From: SABI01 sp963676605
GTDB lineage: Bacteria > Spirochaetota > Spirochaetia > Sphaerochaetales > Sphaerochaetaceae
DNA length: 58,112 bases
Assembly (NCBI GenBank): GCA_963676605.2
Contig: CAXXSP010000032.1
Span: 1 to 58,112 of the forward strand
Direction: 5' to 3'
Position 1 is the stretch's first letter. Each line of letters starts with the position of its first letter. Below the pieces are notes generated by a model. That model was not told the origin of the DNA. It was given only the letters and a program-made list of their open reading frames with translations, and did not search any database. Below are positions 33,718 through 41,720 of the stretch, one piece after another. Made by a program: the position numbers and the translations under genes.

Positions 33718-33773
33718 CCGGATTCGTCCGGAAATGACAAAATACACGTAGTCCCAGGGGTACTTGTTCCCTG
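33718..33773 (+). promoter_or_regulatory. Two hairpins between infC and rpmI (candidate L20 control region)
   Basis: CCGGA-TTCG-TCCGG (33718-33731) is a UUCG-loop hairpin, and CAGGG (33755-33759) pairs with CCCTG (33769-33773). L20 represses rpmI-rplT by binding mRNA in this position in E. coli; the link here is inference. Confidence 0.4.
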
Positions 33774-33796
33774 CGGGCGCGAAGAAGAGGTATCAT

Positions 33797-33997
33797 ATGC
33801 CAAAAATGAAAACAAGAAAGTCCGCTTCCAAGCGGTACAGAGTCACCGGAACAGGGAAGGTCCGCTACAAAAAGCAGGGTCTTCGTCACATTCTTACGAA
33901 GAAGAGCACAAAGAGAAAGAAGAATCTCAGACACACTGGTGTTCTCAGCGAAGCAGAAACTAAGAAAGTAAAAGTAATGCTTCCCTATCAGTTTTAG
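33797..33997 (+). CDS. rpmI: 50S ribosomal protein L35
   Basis: 66 residues: MPKMKTRKSASKRYRVTGTG at the start and KKSTKRKKNLRHTG in the middle, both signature strings of bL35; very basic. ATG 33797 follows GAAGAGG. Lies between infC and rplT, the canonical order. Confidence 0.96.
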   Translation: MPKMKTRKSASKRYRVTGTGKVRYKKQGLRHILTKKSTKRKKNLRHTGVLSEAETKKVKVMLPYQF

Positions 33998-34009
33998 GAG
34001 GAATGGACG

Positions 34010-34366
34010 ATGCCAAGAGCAGTAGACGGAACTAAACACAAAAACCGGAGAAAGAAAATCATCGAACAGGCAAAGGGGTACTGGGGCAGAAGAAGCACCA
34101 ACTACCGTATTGCCAAAGATGCTGTCGCCAAGGCTGGTCAGTATGCCTACAGGGACAGAAGACGAAGGAAGAGAGATTTCAGAGCTCTCTGGATTGCCAG
34201 AATTTCTGCCGGTGTACAGGCTGAGGGTCTCAATTACTCACAGTTCATGCACGGACTCAAACTCGCAAACATCGAAATCAACCGGAAAGTACTTTCAAAC
34301 ATGGCGATTGAAGACAAAGCCGCTTTCTCAAAGCTTGTTTCTCAGGTAAAAGAGGTACTTGCATAA
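34010..34366 (+). CDS. rplT: 50S ribosomal protein L20
   Basis: 118 residues of bL20: long basic N-terminal helix (KHKNRRKKIIEQAKGYWGRR), ALWIARISAGVQAEGLNYSQF and the C-terminal globular domain. AGGAGGAATGGACG precedes ATG. An assembly protein of the large subunit and likely translational repressor of its own operon. Confidence 0.97.
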   Translation: MPRAVDGTKHKNRRKKIIEQAKGYWGRRSTNYRIAKDAVAKAGQYAYRDRRRRKRDFRALWIARISAGVQAEGLNYSQFMHGLKLANIEINRKVLSNMAIEDKAAFSKLVSQVKEVLA

Positions 34367-34400
34367 GAAAGAGGTTTCAAACCCCTAGGAGGTGGTGTAG

Positions 34401-34739
34401 ATGACAACCCTCGATAAAGTACAGCTGCTCGAGCAGCGCATTATCAAGGCAGCAGTCCTGATTCGTAATCAGGAGAAGAAGATCAGTGAGATGCAGGATG
34501 AGATTGATGTTCTCTCCACTCACAATGAGGAACTTCAGAAGTATACTGAGACATTCAGTACTGATGCACATCTCATTGAGGAGAGTATCAACAACGCACT
34601 CACCCAGCTCGACTCGATTGACGGTCTCGACGACATTGACATCACCGGTATGCTTTCAGGAGATCTTGACGAGGCAGATAATTTCACAAGCGGAGCCGCC
34701 ATCAATCTTGATGAGGTTTCCCTTGATGATCTTACCTGA
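34401..34739 (+). CDS. ZapB-like coiled-coil protein
   Basis: 112 residues. The N-terminal ~60 residues form a strong heptad coiled coil (TTLDKVQLLEQRIIKAAVLI, then KKISEMQDEIDVL), followed by an acidic, disordered-looking tail rich in aspartate. Resembles small cell-division coiled-coil proteins of the ZapA/ZapB kind but is not diagnostic. AGGAGG nine bases upstream. It is the last gene of the ribosomal-protein unit and is directly followed by a terminator and the 6S RNA gene; zapA also neighbours ssrS in E. coli. Confidence 0.6.
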   Translation: MTTLDKVQLLEQRIIKAAVLIRNQEKKISEMQDEIDVLSTHNEELQKYTETFSTDAHLIEESINNALTQLDSIDGLDDIDITGMLSGDLDEADNFTSGAAINLDEVSLDDLT

Positions 34740-34762
34740 TTTCTGCGTTTTTAACCTTCCTG

Positions 34763-34790
34763 CGGAACCTCATAGGAGGTTCCGTTTTTA
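34763..34790 (+). terminator. Terminator of the infC-rpmI-rplT unit
   Basis: Perfect stem CGGAACCTC/GAGGTTCCG with ATAG loop, followed by TTTTTATT. Confidence 0.92.
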
Positions 34791-34793
34791 TTG

Positions 34794-34813
34794 CCGTTAT
34801 GGTACCATAACGG
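34794..34813. promoter_or_regulatory. 20-base perfect palindrome upstream of 6S RNA
   Basis: CCGTTATGGTACCATAACGG reads the same on both strands. It lies between the terminator and the 6S promoter, 25 bases before the -35. Operator candidate. Confidence 0.5.
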
Positions 34814-34838
34814 TAGAGAGAGGCTCGGCTGAAAGGCC

Positions 34839-34866
34839 TTGCACTCCCTGTTTGTTTTTATGATAT
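34839..34866 (+). promoter_or_regulatory. 6S RNA promoter
   Basis: TTGCAC (34839-34844), 16-base spacer, TGATAT (34861-34866). Start would be about 34873, just before the closing stem of the RNA. Confidence 0.5.
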
Positions 34867-34871
34867 GAGTA

Positions 34872-35062
34872 TGTTCCTGCGGTGTGTGTGATGAGACAAT
34901 TCTCTTGGCTCAAAAAACACAGACGGGATGCGGTATAGGTGAGTTGAATTGCTCCCGGCAGTTTCGGCTGCTTTATGGGAACAGAATGTTCACCCCCAAG
35001 CAACCCCCTTGAACTTCCGGTTCAAGAGATCCTACTCAAAACCGCACCGCAGGTTTTATCTT
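34872..35062 (+). ncRNA. ssrS: 6S RNA
   Basis: A ~190-nt structured RNA gene that mimics an open promoter and binds the RNA polymerase holoenzyme. Closing stem: CCTGCGGTGTG (34876-34886) pairs with CGCACCGCAGG (35043-35053) over 11 bases with one G-T pair. Upper arm: GGTGA (34938) with TCACC (34990), CTCCC with GGGAA, and apical hairpin GCAG/CTGC. The 3' side of the bubble has the hairpin TTGAAC-TTCCG-GTTCAA, matching the TTCACC...TTGAACC..GGTTCAA pattern of E. coli 6S RNA. It ends in a T-rich tail. Open frames across it (for example from 34975) have no ribosome site. Confidence 0.78.
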
Positions 35063-35097
35063 TTTCACCGGCCCGTCCGGTACACCAGGACCCATCC

Positions 35098-35769
35098 ATG
35101 CCGACAGAATCCATCAATGTAGCACTTTCAGATATCAGATATCTCAAGCTCGCAGAAGAGTTCGAAACGAAGAGCGACTCTTTCACCTTTAATCCCTCGA
35201 TCGCACTCCCGGTGCAGATCACCACAGAGGAGGGAGAGATCGACCCGGCGGAGGGAATTTCGATCGCTCAGATCGCAAGCGGCATCATCAAGGTGCTCGC
35301 CTATGACCCCACTCATGAGCATATCGTCTATTTCAAGGAGCTTGTTCTTGCTCTTCAGCCTGATATCGTCCATGAGCTGCAGCTTGCAGCCGCCGCCAAG
35401 GGCGACAAGGGTGATATCGCCTTCGCGAAAGAACTCTACCTTGCTGCCGTACAGCTGAACAGGATGATTCCCGAGCTCTATGTAAACCTTGCGACACTCT
35501 ACGCCAGAGAAGCGAAGGAGGCTGAGAAGAAGGAAGATAACGAGGCCTTCGATACTGCAATCCAGGCCCAGATCGCGATTCTCAAAGAGGGACTCGACCG
35601 GCTCCCTGCTTCTCCTCTGCTCCTGAGCGAATACGGACTCGTTCAGCTTTTTCTCGGGAACAGCGAAGCAGCGCTTGAGTACCTGACACTCTACCTCACA
35701 TCAGCTCCCCAAGGGGAGAAGAAGGAGATCATCGAGAAACAGTGTGAACGCGCTGCGTCAGCAGAGTGA
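35098..35769 (+). CDS. TPR-repeat protein, first part
   Basis: About 223 residues. ATG 35098 (MPTESINVALSDIRYLKLAE) is chosen because upstream in-frame sequence is 6S RNA. An N-terminal domain of unknown type is followed by TPR-like helices (GDIAFAKELYLAAVQLNRMI, ELYVNLATLYAREAKEA, LLLSEYGLVQLFLGNSEAAL). Likely cytoplasmic scaffold. The stop overlaps the next TPR frame by 26 bases without a good start there, so both could be one protein of about 390 residues broken by a one-base error near 35745. Confidence 0.6.
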   Translation: MPTESINVALSDIRYLKLAEEFETKSDSFTFNPSIALPVQITTEEGEIDPAEGISIAQIASGIIKVLAYDPTHEHIVYFKELVLALQPDIVHELQLAAAAKGDKGDIAFAKELYLAAVQLNRMIPELYVNLATLYAREAKEAEKKEDNEAFDTAIQAQIAILKEGLDRLPASPLLLSEYGLVQLFLGNSEAALEYLTLYLTSAPQGEKKEIIEKQCERAASAE

Positions 35770-36262
35770 GGACGAGAAGACTCTTCAGCAGGCCTTTGAC
35801 GAGATGCAGCTCTCCCATGAAGAACATGCTCTCACCCTCGTGGATGCCTTTCTTTCACGCAACAGTGACAACTGGTCCGGCCATTTCATCAGAGGCTGGG
35901 CCCTGCGCAGGCTCGGCAGGTATGAAGAAGCCGAAGAATCTTTTCTAAAGTGCATCTCTCTCGGTGCGAAGAGCCCTGACATCTATAATGAGCTCTCCAT
36001 CTGTGCCCTCGAGAGGGGCAAGAGAGATCTCTCCAAGGGCTACCTTGAGATCGCGCTCGAGTACGAAGAGAGCAATCTCACCTTTATCTCGAACCTTGCC
36101 CTCCTTCATATCCAGGACAGCATGTTCAACGAGGCGGCGGAGCTTGTCCTTAGAGGACGCGCGATTGACCCTGATGACCCGATGATCCTTTCACTTGTTC
36201 GGGAACTCTCGACTCAGGCAGGGATCGAGTTCCCGGAAGAGACGGAGGTTATTGATGGGTGA
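35744..36262 (+). CDS. TPR-repeat protein, second part
   Basis: 172 residues of TPR repeats: HEEHALTLVDAFLSRNSDNW, RGWALRRLGRYEEAEESFLK, DIYNELSICALERGKRDLS, TFISNLALLHIQDSMFNEAA. It starts only at GTG 35744, with AAGGAG 14 bases upstream, so I suspect continuity with the preceding frame. Its end overlaps tsaE (ATG 36255). No specific role can be assigned. Confidence 0.6.
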   Translation: MNALRQQSEDEKTLQQAFDEMQLSHEEHALTLVDAFLSRNSDNWSGHFIRGWALRRLGRYEEAEESFLKCISLGAKSPDIYNELSICALERGKRDLSKGYLEIALEYEESNLTFISNLALLHIQDSMFNEAAELVLRGRAIDPDDPMILSLVRELSTQAGIEFPEETEVIDG

Positions 36263-36687
36263 GAGTGTACAGTTCACCTGCATGAGTGAAGACGAAACCA
36301 AGGAACTTGGCAGGAGAATCGGAAAAGCTTTGACCAGCGGCTCTCTCGTTTCGCTCCGGGGATCCCTCGGGGCAGGAAAGACAGTCATTGCCAAGGGTAT
36401 TGCTCAGTCACTCGGTATCACCGAGGCAATCGTCAGCCCGACCTTCACGCTTATCCAGGAGTATGAAGGGGATATGACGCTTCACCACCTCGACCTCTAC
36501 CGGATCGACGGACCGGAAGAATTTGATGGGATCGGAGGAGAGGAACTCCTCTGGGATGAAGGGGTCACCCTCATCGAGTGGAGCGAGAAGATAGAAGAGC
36601 TCCTCCCCGCCCCATACCGTTTTCATCACCATCACGATAGGTGCTCATCAGGAACGCTTCATCGAAGTGAAAGGACTCGCTCTATGA
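36255..36687 (+). CDS. tsaE: tRNA threonylcarbamoyladenosine ATPase TsaE, frameshifted near 3' end
   Basis: ATPase partner in t6A37 synthesis on ANN-decoding tRNAs. P-loop SLRGSLGAGKTVIAKGIAQ, ITEAIVSPTFTLIQEYEG and the HLDLYRIDGPEEFDGIG motif are intact. After residue ~118 one base is lost or gained in the C-rich stretch near 36610. The other frame continues HTVFITITIGAHQERFIEV to a TGA at 36685-36687 that overlaps the tsaB ATG. Without that correction the sequence reads as a false TsaE-TsaB fusion. GGAGG lies six bases before ATG 36255. Confidence 0.88.
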
Positions 36688-37382
36688 TCACTCTCGCACT
36701 CGACACCTCTCATGACACTCTGCACCTCGCCCTTCAAGGGGAGAAATTCTTCGACTCTGTCCGGTATACCGTCGGAAGGAAGTTCACCGAACAGCTGATG
36801 AATGAAATCATGGCCCTCCTGGGCAGGCACGAACTAAAACTGAAAGATATCGACCTGCTGATCTGTACCAAGGGACCCGGTTCGTTCACCGGTCTGAGAG
36901 TCGCCATGTCGAGCGTCAAAGGCATCTCCCTTGCCGGCGGTGCCCCCTACGTGAGCGTCTCGACACTCGAAACTTTCGCCCATCCCCTTTCTCTTCTCTC
37001 ACAGCCGGTGCTGAGCGTGCTTGATGCGAAGAAACATCGTTTCTATGCCGCACTCTTTCAGAACGGAAAGCGGCTGACAGCTGACAGGGACCTCACTATT
37101 CAGGAAATTGGTAACTTAGTCACACACCTCGATGAGGTTGTGATAACCGGTCCGGATGCCGGTACCGTTATCACACAGCTCACAGAGATACAGCAAGAAT
37201 TTGACTCATTCCCCACCGTAATACCAGATAATGTTCAAAACAGATCCTACGGAGCCTCACTTGTTTCACTCGGCAAGACCCTCTATGAATTATCGGGACC
37301 GGATGATATAGCAAGCGGACCCACCTATGTACGTTTAAGCGATGCTGAGTTATCTTTACTGGAGAAATCAGAAAAAAAATAA
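36684..37382 (+). CDS. tsaB: tRNA threonylcarbamoyladenosine complex dimerisation subunit TsaB
   Basis: 232 residues, ASKHA fold: ITLALDTSHDTLHLAL, the TKGPGSFTGLRVAMSSVKG signature and VLDAKKHRFYAALFQ. It forms the TsaB-TsaD-TsaE complex for t6A. TsaD is not in the window. Starts at ATG 36684, coupled to tsaE by ATGA overlap. Confidence 0.92.
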   Translation: MITLALDTSHDTLHLALQGEKFFDSVRYTVGRKFTEQLMNEIMALLGRHELKLKDIDLLICTKGPGSFTGLRVAMSSVKGISLAGGAPYVSVSTLETFAHPLSLLSQPVLSVLDAKKHRFYAALFQNGKRLTADRDLTIQEIGNLVTHLDEVVITGPDAGTVITQLTEIQQEFDSFPTVIPDNVQNRSYGASLVSLGKTLYELSGPDDIASGPTYVRLSDAELSLLEKSEKK

Positions 37383-37409
37383 CATCCAATTACATATGAG
37401 AGGTAAGCC

Positions 37410-38372
37410 ATGAGCGAGCAGAAAGAAAAAGTCGACATCATCATCATCGGAGGAGGACCGGCAGGTCTGACAGCGGCACAGTACGCAGCACGTGCAGGAC
37501 TCACCGCCTACATGATCGAAGAGATGGCTCCCGGCGGACAGACACTGATCGTCGATGACCTTGAGAACTACCCCGGTTTCGATGAACCTGTCAGCGGTTT
37601 CGAACTCTCCGATAAGTTTCACAGACAGGCAGAGAAATTCGGTGCGAAAGTCATTCTCAGCACTGTAGATGGAGTCATCCATAATGAAGACGGATCCTTC
37701 ACCGTAAAAACACCTTCAGAGGAATACACCGTACCCGTCGTTATCATGGCGACCGGGGCGAAGAGAAAGCTGATCGGAGCACCGGGAGAAGCGGAATACC
37801 AGGGCAAAGGCGTCAGTTACTGTGCAACCTGTGACGGTCCGTTCTTCAGGAATAAGAAAATCCTCGTGGTCGGAGGAGGAGACAGCGCCTGCGGCGAATC
37901 CCTGTTCCTCTCGAAGCTCACAGAACACGTCGTGATCGTTCACAGAAGAGACCGCTTCAGGGCTCAGAAGAGCATTGCCGACAATGTCGAACATGACGGG
38001 CACATTGAAACACGCTTCAATCACACACTCAATGAGATCAAGGGTGACGGCAGCAGAGTTACTCACGTGTCGCTGCACAATGTTGAGACCGGAGAAGACT
38101 ATGATGAGGCTTTTGACGCCGTATTCATCTTCATCGGAGCAAACCCGTCAACAGCACTGGTTCCCTACGTGGGAACTGACGATGACGGGTACATCAGAAC
38201 CGATGAGCATATGAGAACCGATATTCCCGGGCTGTACGCCGTCGGTGATGTCAGAAACGGCGTGTTCAAGCAGATCATCACAGCAGCGAGCGACGGAGCG
38301 ATTGCCGCTCATGCGGCCTCCGAATATATCGACGAACTGAGAGGTCAGGCGTACCCAGAAAGAAATAACTGA
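37410..38372 (+). CDS. trxB: Thioredoxin reductase
   Basis: 320 residues, low-Mr flavoprotein reductase: FAD motif IIIGGGPAGLTAAQYAARAG, redox-active CATC in VSYCATCDGPFF, NADP motif VVGGGDSACGESLFL with HRRDRFRAQ, and the final GLYAVGDVRNGVFKQIITAASDG. It should reduce the thioredoxin encoded at 30634-30951. Own terminator downstream. Confidence 0.95.
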   Translation: MSEQKEKVDIIIIGGGPAGLTAAQYAARAGLTAYMIEEMAPGGQTLIVDDLENYPGFDEPVSGFELSDKFHRQAEKFGAKVILSTVDGVIHNEDGSFTVKTPSEEYTVPVVIMATGAKRKLIGAPGEAEYQGKGVSYCATCDGPFFRNKKILVVGGGDSACGESLFLSKLTEHVVIVHRRDRFRAQKSIADNVEHDGHIETRFNHTLNEIKGDGSRVTHVSLHNVETGEDYDEAFDAVFIFIGANPSTALVPYVGTDDDGYIRTDEHMRTDIPGLYAVGDVRNGVFKQIITAASDGAIAAHAASEYIDELRGQAYPERNN

Positions 38373-38385
38373 CCTTCTCTCTCAG

Positions 38386-38437
38386 AGCCGGCTCCCATGA
38401 GGTTACCCCTTATGAATGTGCCGGCTTTATTTTTTTT
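38386..38437 (+). terminator. Terminator of trxB
   Basis: AGCCGGC (38386-38392) pairs with GCCGGCT (38420-38426); the loop contains a second small hairpin. Followed by TTATTTTTTTT. Confidence 0.8.
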
Positions 38438-38469
38438 GCATTGAATACGTTTTCCTTCCGCGAATTTCC

Positions 38470-38499
38470 TTGACCACACCTGATTTTCAATGGTCTAAT
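38470..38499 (+). promoter_or_regulatory. glgA promoter
   Basis: TTGACC (38470-38475), 18-base spacer, TCTAAT (38494-38499). The -10 ends only six bases before the glgA ATG, implying a leaderless mRNA. Confidence 0.5.
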
Positions 38500-38505
38500 G
38501 AGGGT

Positions 38506-39948
38506 ATGAAGATTTTTATGATCACGAGCGAAGCTGTCCCGTTTTCAAAATCGGGAGGCCTTGCTGATGTAGCTTCATCCCTCTCTATTGCCCTTGCGGG
38601 CATGGCAGAGCATACTGTCCGCCTCATCGTCCCTCTCTACGGACTTACCGATAGAAAAGACCTCTCCCCTACTCCCTACTCATGTACCGTCAACCTGGCA
38701 GGAAAGGAGGAAGAAGTTACCTTCCTCACCACAGAGATGAAGGGCGTAGAAGTCTTCTTCATAGACCATCCCTGGTTCACAGAGAGAAAAGGGATCTACG
38801 GGGATACAAGTTTCACTCCCTACCCCGACAACCTGCTGCGGTACATCCTCATGAGCAAGGCGGCGCTTCAGTTCTGCTCGGTATCAGGATGGATCCCCGA
38901 CATCATACACGCACACGACTGGACAGCAGGCTTCATCCCCTACATGGTATCGCAGGATAAAACCCTTTCAAACATAACAAGTGTCTTTACCATCCATAAT
39001 CTTGCCTACCAGGGAGAGTTTCCCCGCCTCGATCTCCTTCTCTGCGATATGAAGGCTGACCGATCGATGCTCCTCGGAGAAAGTGTCGATGCACGGGTCA
39101 ACATGATGAAGACGGCTCTCGTCCATGCAGATATCATAACGACAGTCAGTCCGACCTATGCACAGGAGATACAGGAATCCGAGCAGGGCTGTGGACTCGA
39201 CAGACTTCTCAAGAGCAAGAGCAACAGACTCTTCGGCATTTTGAACGGCATAGATACCGATGAATGGAATCCTGAAACCGATCCTCTTCTCCCTCATCAT
39301 TTCTCCACCTCCTCGCTGGCAGGAAAAGCGAAACTGAAGGAAGAACTCCAGAAAAGATTCGGCCTACCGGCGGAACCTGAAACTCCCCTCATCTCGATGG
39401 TCAGCAGAATCGCAGAACAGAAAGGTTTCTATGAACTCTGTCAGGGTTCCCCATCTCCTCTGGAAAGGATGCTCACAGATCTCGGTGTTCAGATTCTCAT
39501 CATCGGTACCGGTGATGAGGTGATCGAACAGAAACTCATCTCCCTTGCACAGAACCACTCGAATCTCTCGGTGAATCTGATCTTTTCCAATGAGGCAGCC
39601 CACCTTGCCGAGGCCGGAAGCGACCTCTTTCTGATGCCGAGCAGGTATGAACCCTGCGGACTGAATCAGATGTATTCCATGCGGTACGGAACTCTCGTCA
39701 TAGCACGAAGCACGGGAGGTCTCGCCGATTCAATCAGAGATGCAGATATGGAAATGGGAACCGGATTCCTGTTCAGCGACATCTCGGGGGCAAGCCTCTT
39801 CGAGGCGGTAGAGCGGGCGGTTTCCGTCTACCGGGACCGGCGTGACGATTTTGAGGCCATGCGGCAGCGTGGCATGAATATGGATTTTTCCTGGACACAG
39901 TCTGCTCAGGAATATAGTAAAGTATATACAACGATAGTAAAGGGGTAA
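38506..39948 (+). CDS. glgA: Glycogen synthase (ADP-glucose type)
   Basis: GT5 glycosyltransferase, about 480 residues, extending alpha-1,4-glucan from ADP-glucose. Motifs: MITSEAVPFSKSGGLADVAS with the KSGGLADV nucleotide site, HAHDWTAGFIPYM, TIHNLAYQGEF, NGIDTDEWNPETD, SMVSRIAEQKGF, and LMPSRYEPCGLNQMYSMRYG. Start ATG 38506 matches the family N-terminus; the longer frame from 38416 has no homology. Four bases before glgC, forming a glycogen synthesis operon. Confidence 0.95.
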   Translation: MKIFMITSEAVPFSKSGGLADVASSLSIALAGMAEHTVRLIVPLYGLTDRKDLSPTPYSCTVNLAGKEEEVTFLTTEMKGVEVFFIDHPWFTERKGIYGDTSFTPYPDNLLRYILMSKAALQFCSVSGWIPDIIHAHDWTAGFIPYMVSQDKTLSNITSVFTIHNLAYQGEFPRLDLLLCDMKADRSMLLGESVDARVNMMKTALVHADIITTVSPTYAQEIQESEQGCGLDRLLKSKSNRLFGILNGIDTDEWNPETDPLLPHHFSTSSLAGKAKLKEELQKRFGLPAEPETPLISMVSRIAEQKGFYELCQGSPSPLERMLTDLGVQILIIGTGDEVIEQKLISLAQNHSNLSVNLIFSNEAAHLAEAGSDLFLMPSRYEPCGLNQMYSMRYGTLVIARSTGGLADSIRDADMEMGTGFLFSDISGASLFEAVERAVSVYRDRRDDFEAMRQRGMNMDFSWTQSAQEYSKVYTTIVKG

Positions 39949-39951
39949 CAG

Positions 39952-41247
39952 ATGAAGAGACAGAAGGCGGTAGCGATTGTTTTAGGGGGAGGAAAAGGAA
40001 CCCGACTCTATCCACTGACAAAAGACAGAAGTAAACCGGCAGTCCCGTTTGCAGGGAAATATCGTCTCGTAGATATCCCTATCTCGAACTGTATCAACAG
40101 CGGGTTCAAGAAGATCTATATCCTCACCCAGTTCAACTCGGCATCCCTCCACAACCATATCGCGAACACCTATATCTTCGATACCTTCTCCAATGGATTT
40201 GTCGAGATTCTCGCGGCTGAGCAGACCTTCCATAATAATGACTGGTATCAGGGAACGGCAGACGCGGTACGGAAGAACCTGAAACACTTCCAGGACCAGG
40301 GTGCTGAGCATTACATCATCCTCAGCGGTGATCAGCTCTACCGGATGGATTTCGAGAAGATGCTCCAGACTCATATCGAGAGCGGTGCAACCCTCACGAT
40401 TGCAGGAAAAACGATCAGCAGGGAAGAGGCAACCGGATTGGGGATCATGGGATGTGATGAAGACGGAATCATCAAGAAGTTCTATGAGAAGCCTGCGCCT
40501 GATGTTGATATCAGCGAATTCAAGGTATCGGAAAAGCTGATCCAGAAATCTCTCGGAGTCCCCCTTTCTAAAGAGAATGAGTATCTGGCCTCCATGGGTA
40601 TCTATATCTTCAATGCACGGGAGATGGAGGAGATTCTTGAGTCTAACAAATCTGCAGATTTCGGAAAGGAGATCATTCCTGAAGTTATCGAGAAGAGGAA
40701 GGTGGCAGCCTACGTCTTCGATGGATTCTGGGAAGATATCGGAACCATCAAGGCTTTCTACGACATCAATATCGATATCGCGTCCATTACCCCGGCCTTC
40801 AATTTCTACGATGAGAGTACCCCGATATATACGCACAGAAGACACCTGCCGGCAACGAAGGTCAACTTCTGCAATGTCTCGTGCTCTCTTACGAGCGAAG
40901 GCTCCATCATCACCAACGCCTATATCGTCAACTCGGTCATCGGTGTACGGACCCTGATCGAATCAGGAGCATCTCTCGACGGAGTCTACTGTATGGGAGC
41001 CTCCTATTATGAATCCGATGAAGAGAAAGCTGCAAATGCGAAAAAGAAGATTCCGAATATAGGTATCGGAAAGGCGACGATCATCCGCCGGGCGATCATA
41101 GACCAGAATGCCAGAATCGGTGACGGCTGCAGAATCGGTATCGATGATGTGGAGAGAGTGGAAGGTGATTACAGCAACTACTCTATTCACGACGGAATCA
41201 TCATCATCCATAAGAATGCGATCATCCCCCACGGAACGATCCTGTGA
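39952..41247 (+). CDS. glgC: Glucose-1-phosphate adenylyltransferase
   Basis: 431 residues. Makes ADP-glucose for GlgA. N-terminal nucleotidyltransferase: VLGGGKGTRLYPLTKDRSKP, GTADAVRKNL, ILSGDQLYRMDF and FDGFWEDIGTIKAFYD; C-terminal left-handed beta-helix (NAYIVNSVIGVRTLIESGA, ATIIRRAIIDQNARIGDG). The KPAVPFAGKYRLVDIP allosteric/active region is intact. Terminator follows. Confidence 0.96.
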   Translation: MKRQKAVAIVLGGGKGTRLYPLTKDRSKPAVPFAGKYRLVDIPISNCINSGFKKIYILTQFNSASLHNHIANTYIFDTFSNGFVEILAAEQTFHNNDWYQGTADAVRKNLKHFQDQGAEHYIILSGDQLYRMDFEKMLQTHIESGATLTIAGKTISREEATGLGIMGCDEDGIIKKFYEKPAPDVDISEFKVSEKLIQKSLGVPLSKENEYLASMGIYIFNAREMEEILESNKSADFGKEIIPEVIEKRKVAAYVFDGFWEDIGTIKAFYDINIDIASITPAFNFYDESTPIYTHRRHLPATKVNFCNVSCSLTSEGSIITNAYIVNSVIGVRTLIESGASLDGVYCMGASYYESDEEKAANAKKKIPNIGIGKATIIRRAIIDQNARIGDGCRIGIDDVERVEGDYSNYSIHDGIIIIHKNAIIPHGTIL

Positions 41248-41263
41248 TAGCATAGTCTGACGG

Positions 41264-41296
41264 AAAGGGATGCGGGTAACCTGCATCCCTTTTTCA
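41264..41296 (+). terminator. Terminator of glgAC
   Basis: AAAGGGATGC/GCATCCCTTT perfect 10-bp stem, nine-base loop, TTTTTC end. Confidence 0.9.
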
Positions 41297-41350
41297 TTGT
41301 GTGTCCATTCCCGGATGGAACGCAGTTCAGCTGAAAAGAAGGAGCAGATG

Positions 41351-41710
41351 ATGGAAAAAATAAATCTCACAGAGAAATTTAATCTGATCAACGCGTATTG
41401 GGATCCGAAAATAACGGGAGAGCTGAATGGTCAGTATGTGAAACTCGCAAAGCTCAAAGGTGAATTCATCTGGCATCACCATGAGAAGGAAGATGAGCTC
41501 TTCATGGTGATCAAGGGCTCCCTTCTGATCAGAACCGAGCATGGTGACGTCACCCTGAACGAAGGCGAGTTATTCATTATTCCGCGGGGTGTCGAGCATA
41601 TGCCTGTAGCTGAAGAGGAAGTTCATGTCCTCATGTTCGAACCGGCTGGTACCCGCAATACGGGCAATATCGAGAATGAGAGAACCATACAGCAAGTACA
41701 GAGCATATAA
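41351..41710 (+). CDS. Cupin-domain protein
   Basis: 119 residues, single cupin barrel: WHHHEKEDELFMVIKGSLLI (metal-binding motif 1, two histidines plus glutamate) and GELFIIPRGVEHMPVA (motif 2). Possibly a small sugar- or metal-binding enzyme or sensor; substrate unknown. ATG 41351 is preferred, six bases after GGAG; the adjacent ATG 41348 is only three bases away. Stands alone after the glycogen operon. Confidence 0.82.
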   Translation: MEKINLTEKFNLINAYWDPKITGELNGQYVKLAKLKGEFIWHHHEKEDELFMVIKGSLLIRTEHGDVTLNEGELFIIPRGVEHMPVAEEEVHVLMFEPAGTRNTGNIENERTIQQVQSI

Positions 41711-41720
41711 ACCTTCCCTC

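Noticed and set aside
34975..35097. N-terminal extension of the TPR protein
   Set aside because: This stretch is the 3' part of the 6S RNA gene and lacks a ribosome site before ATG 34975.
36195..37382. TsaE-TsaB fusion protein
   Set aside because: One-base frameshift explains it; separate overlapping genes are restored in the other frame.
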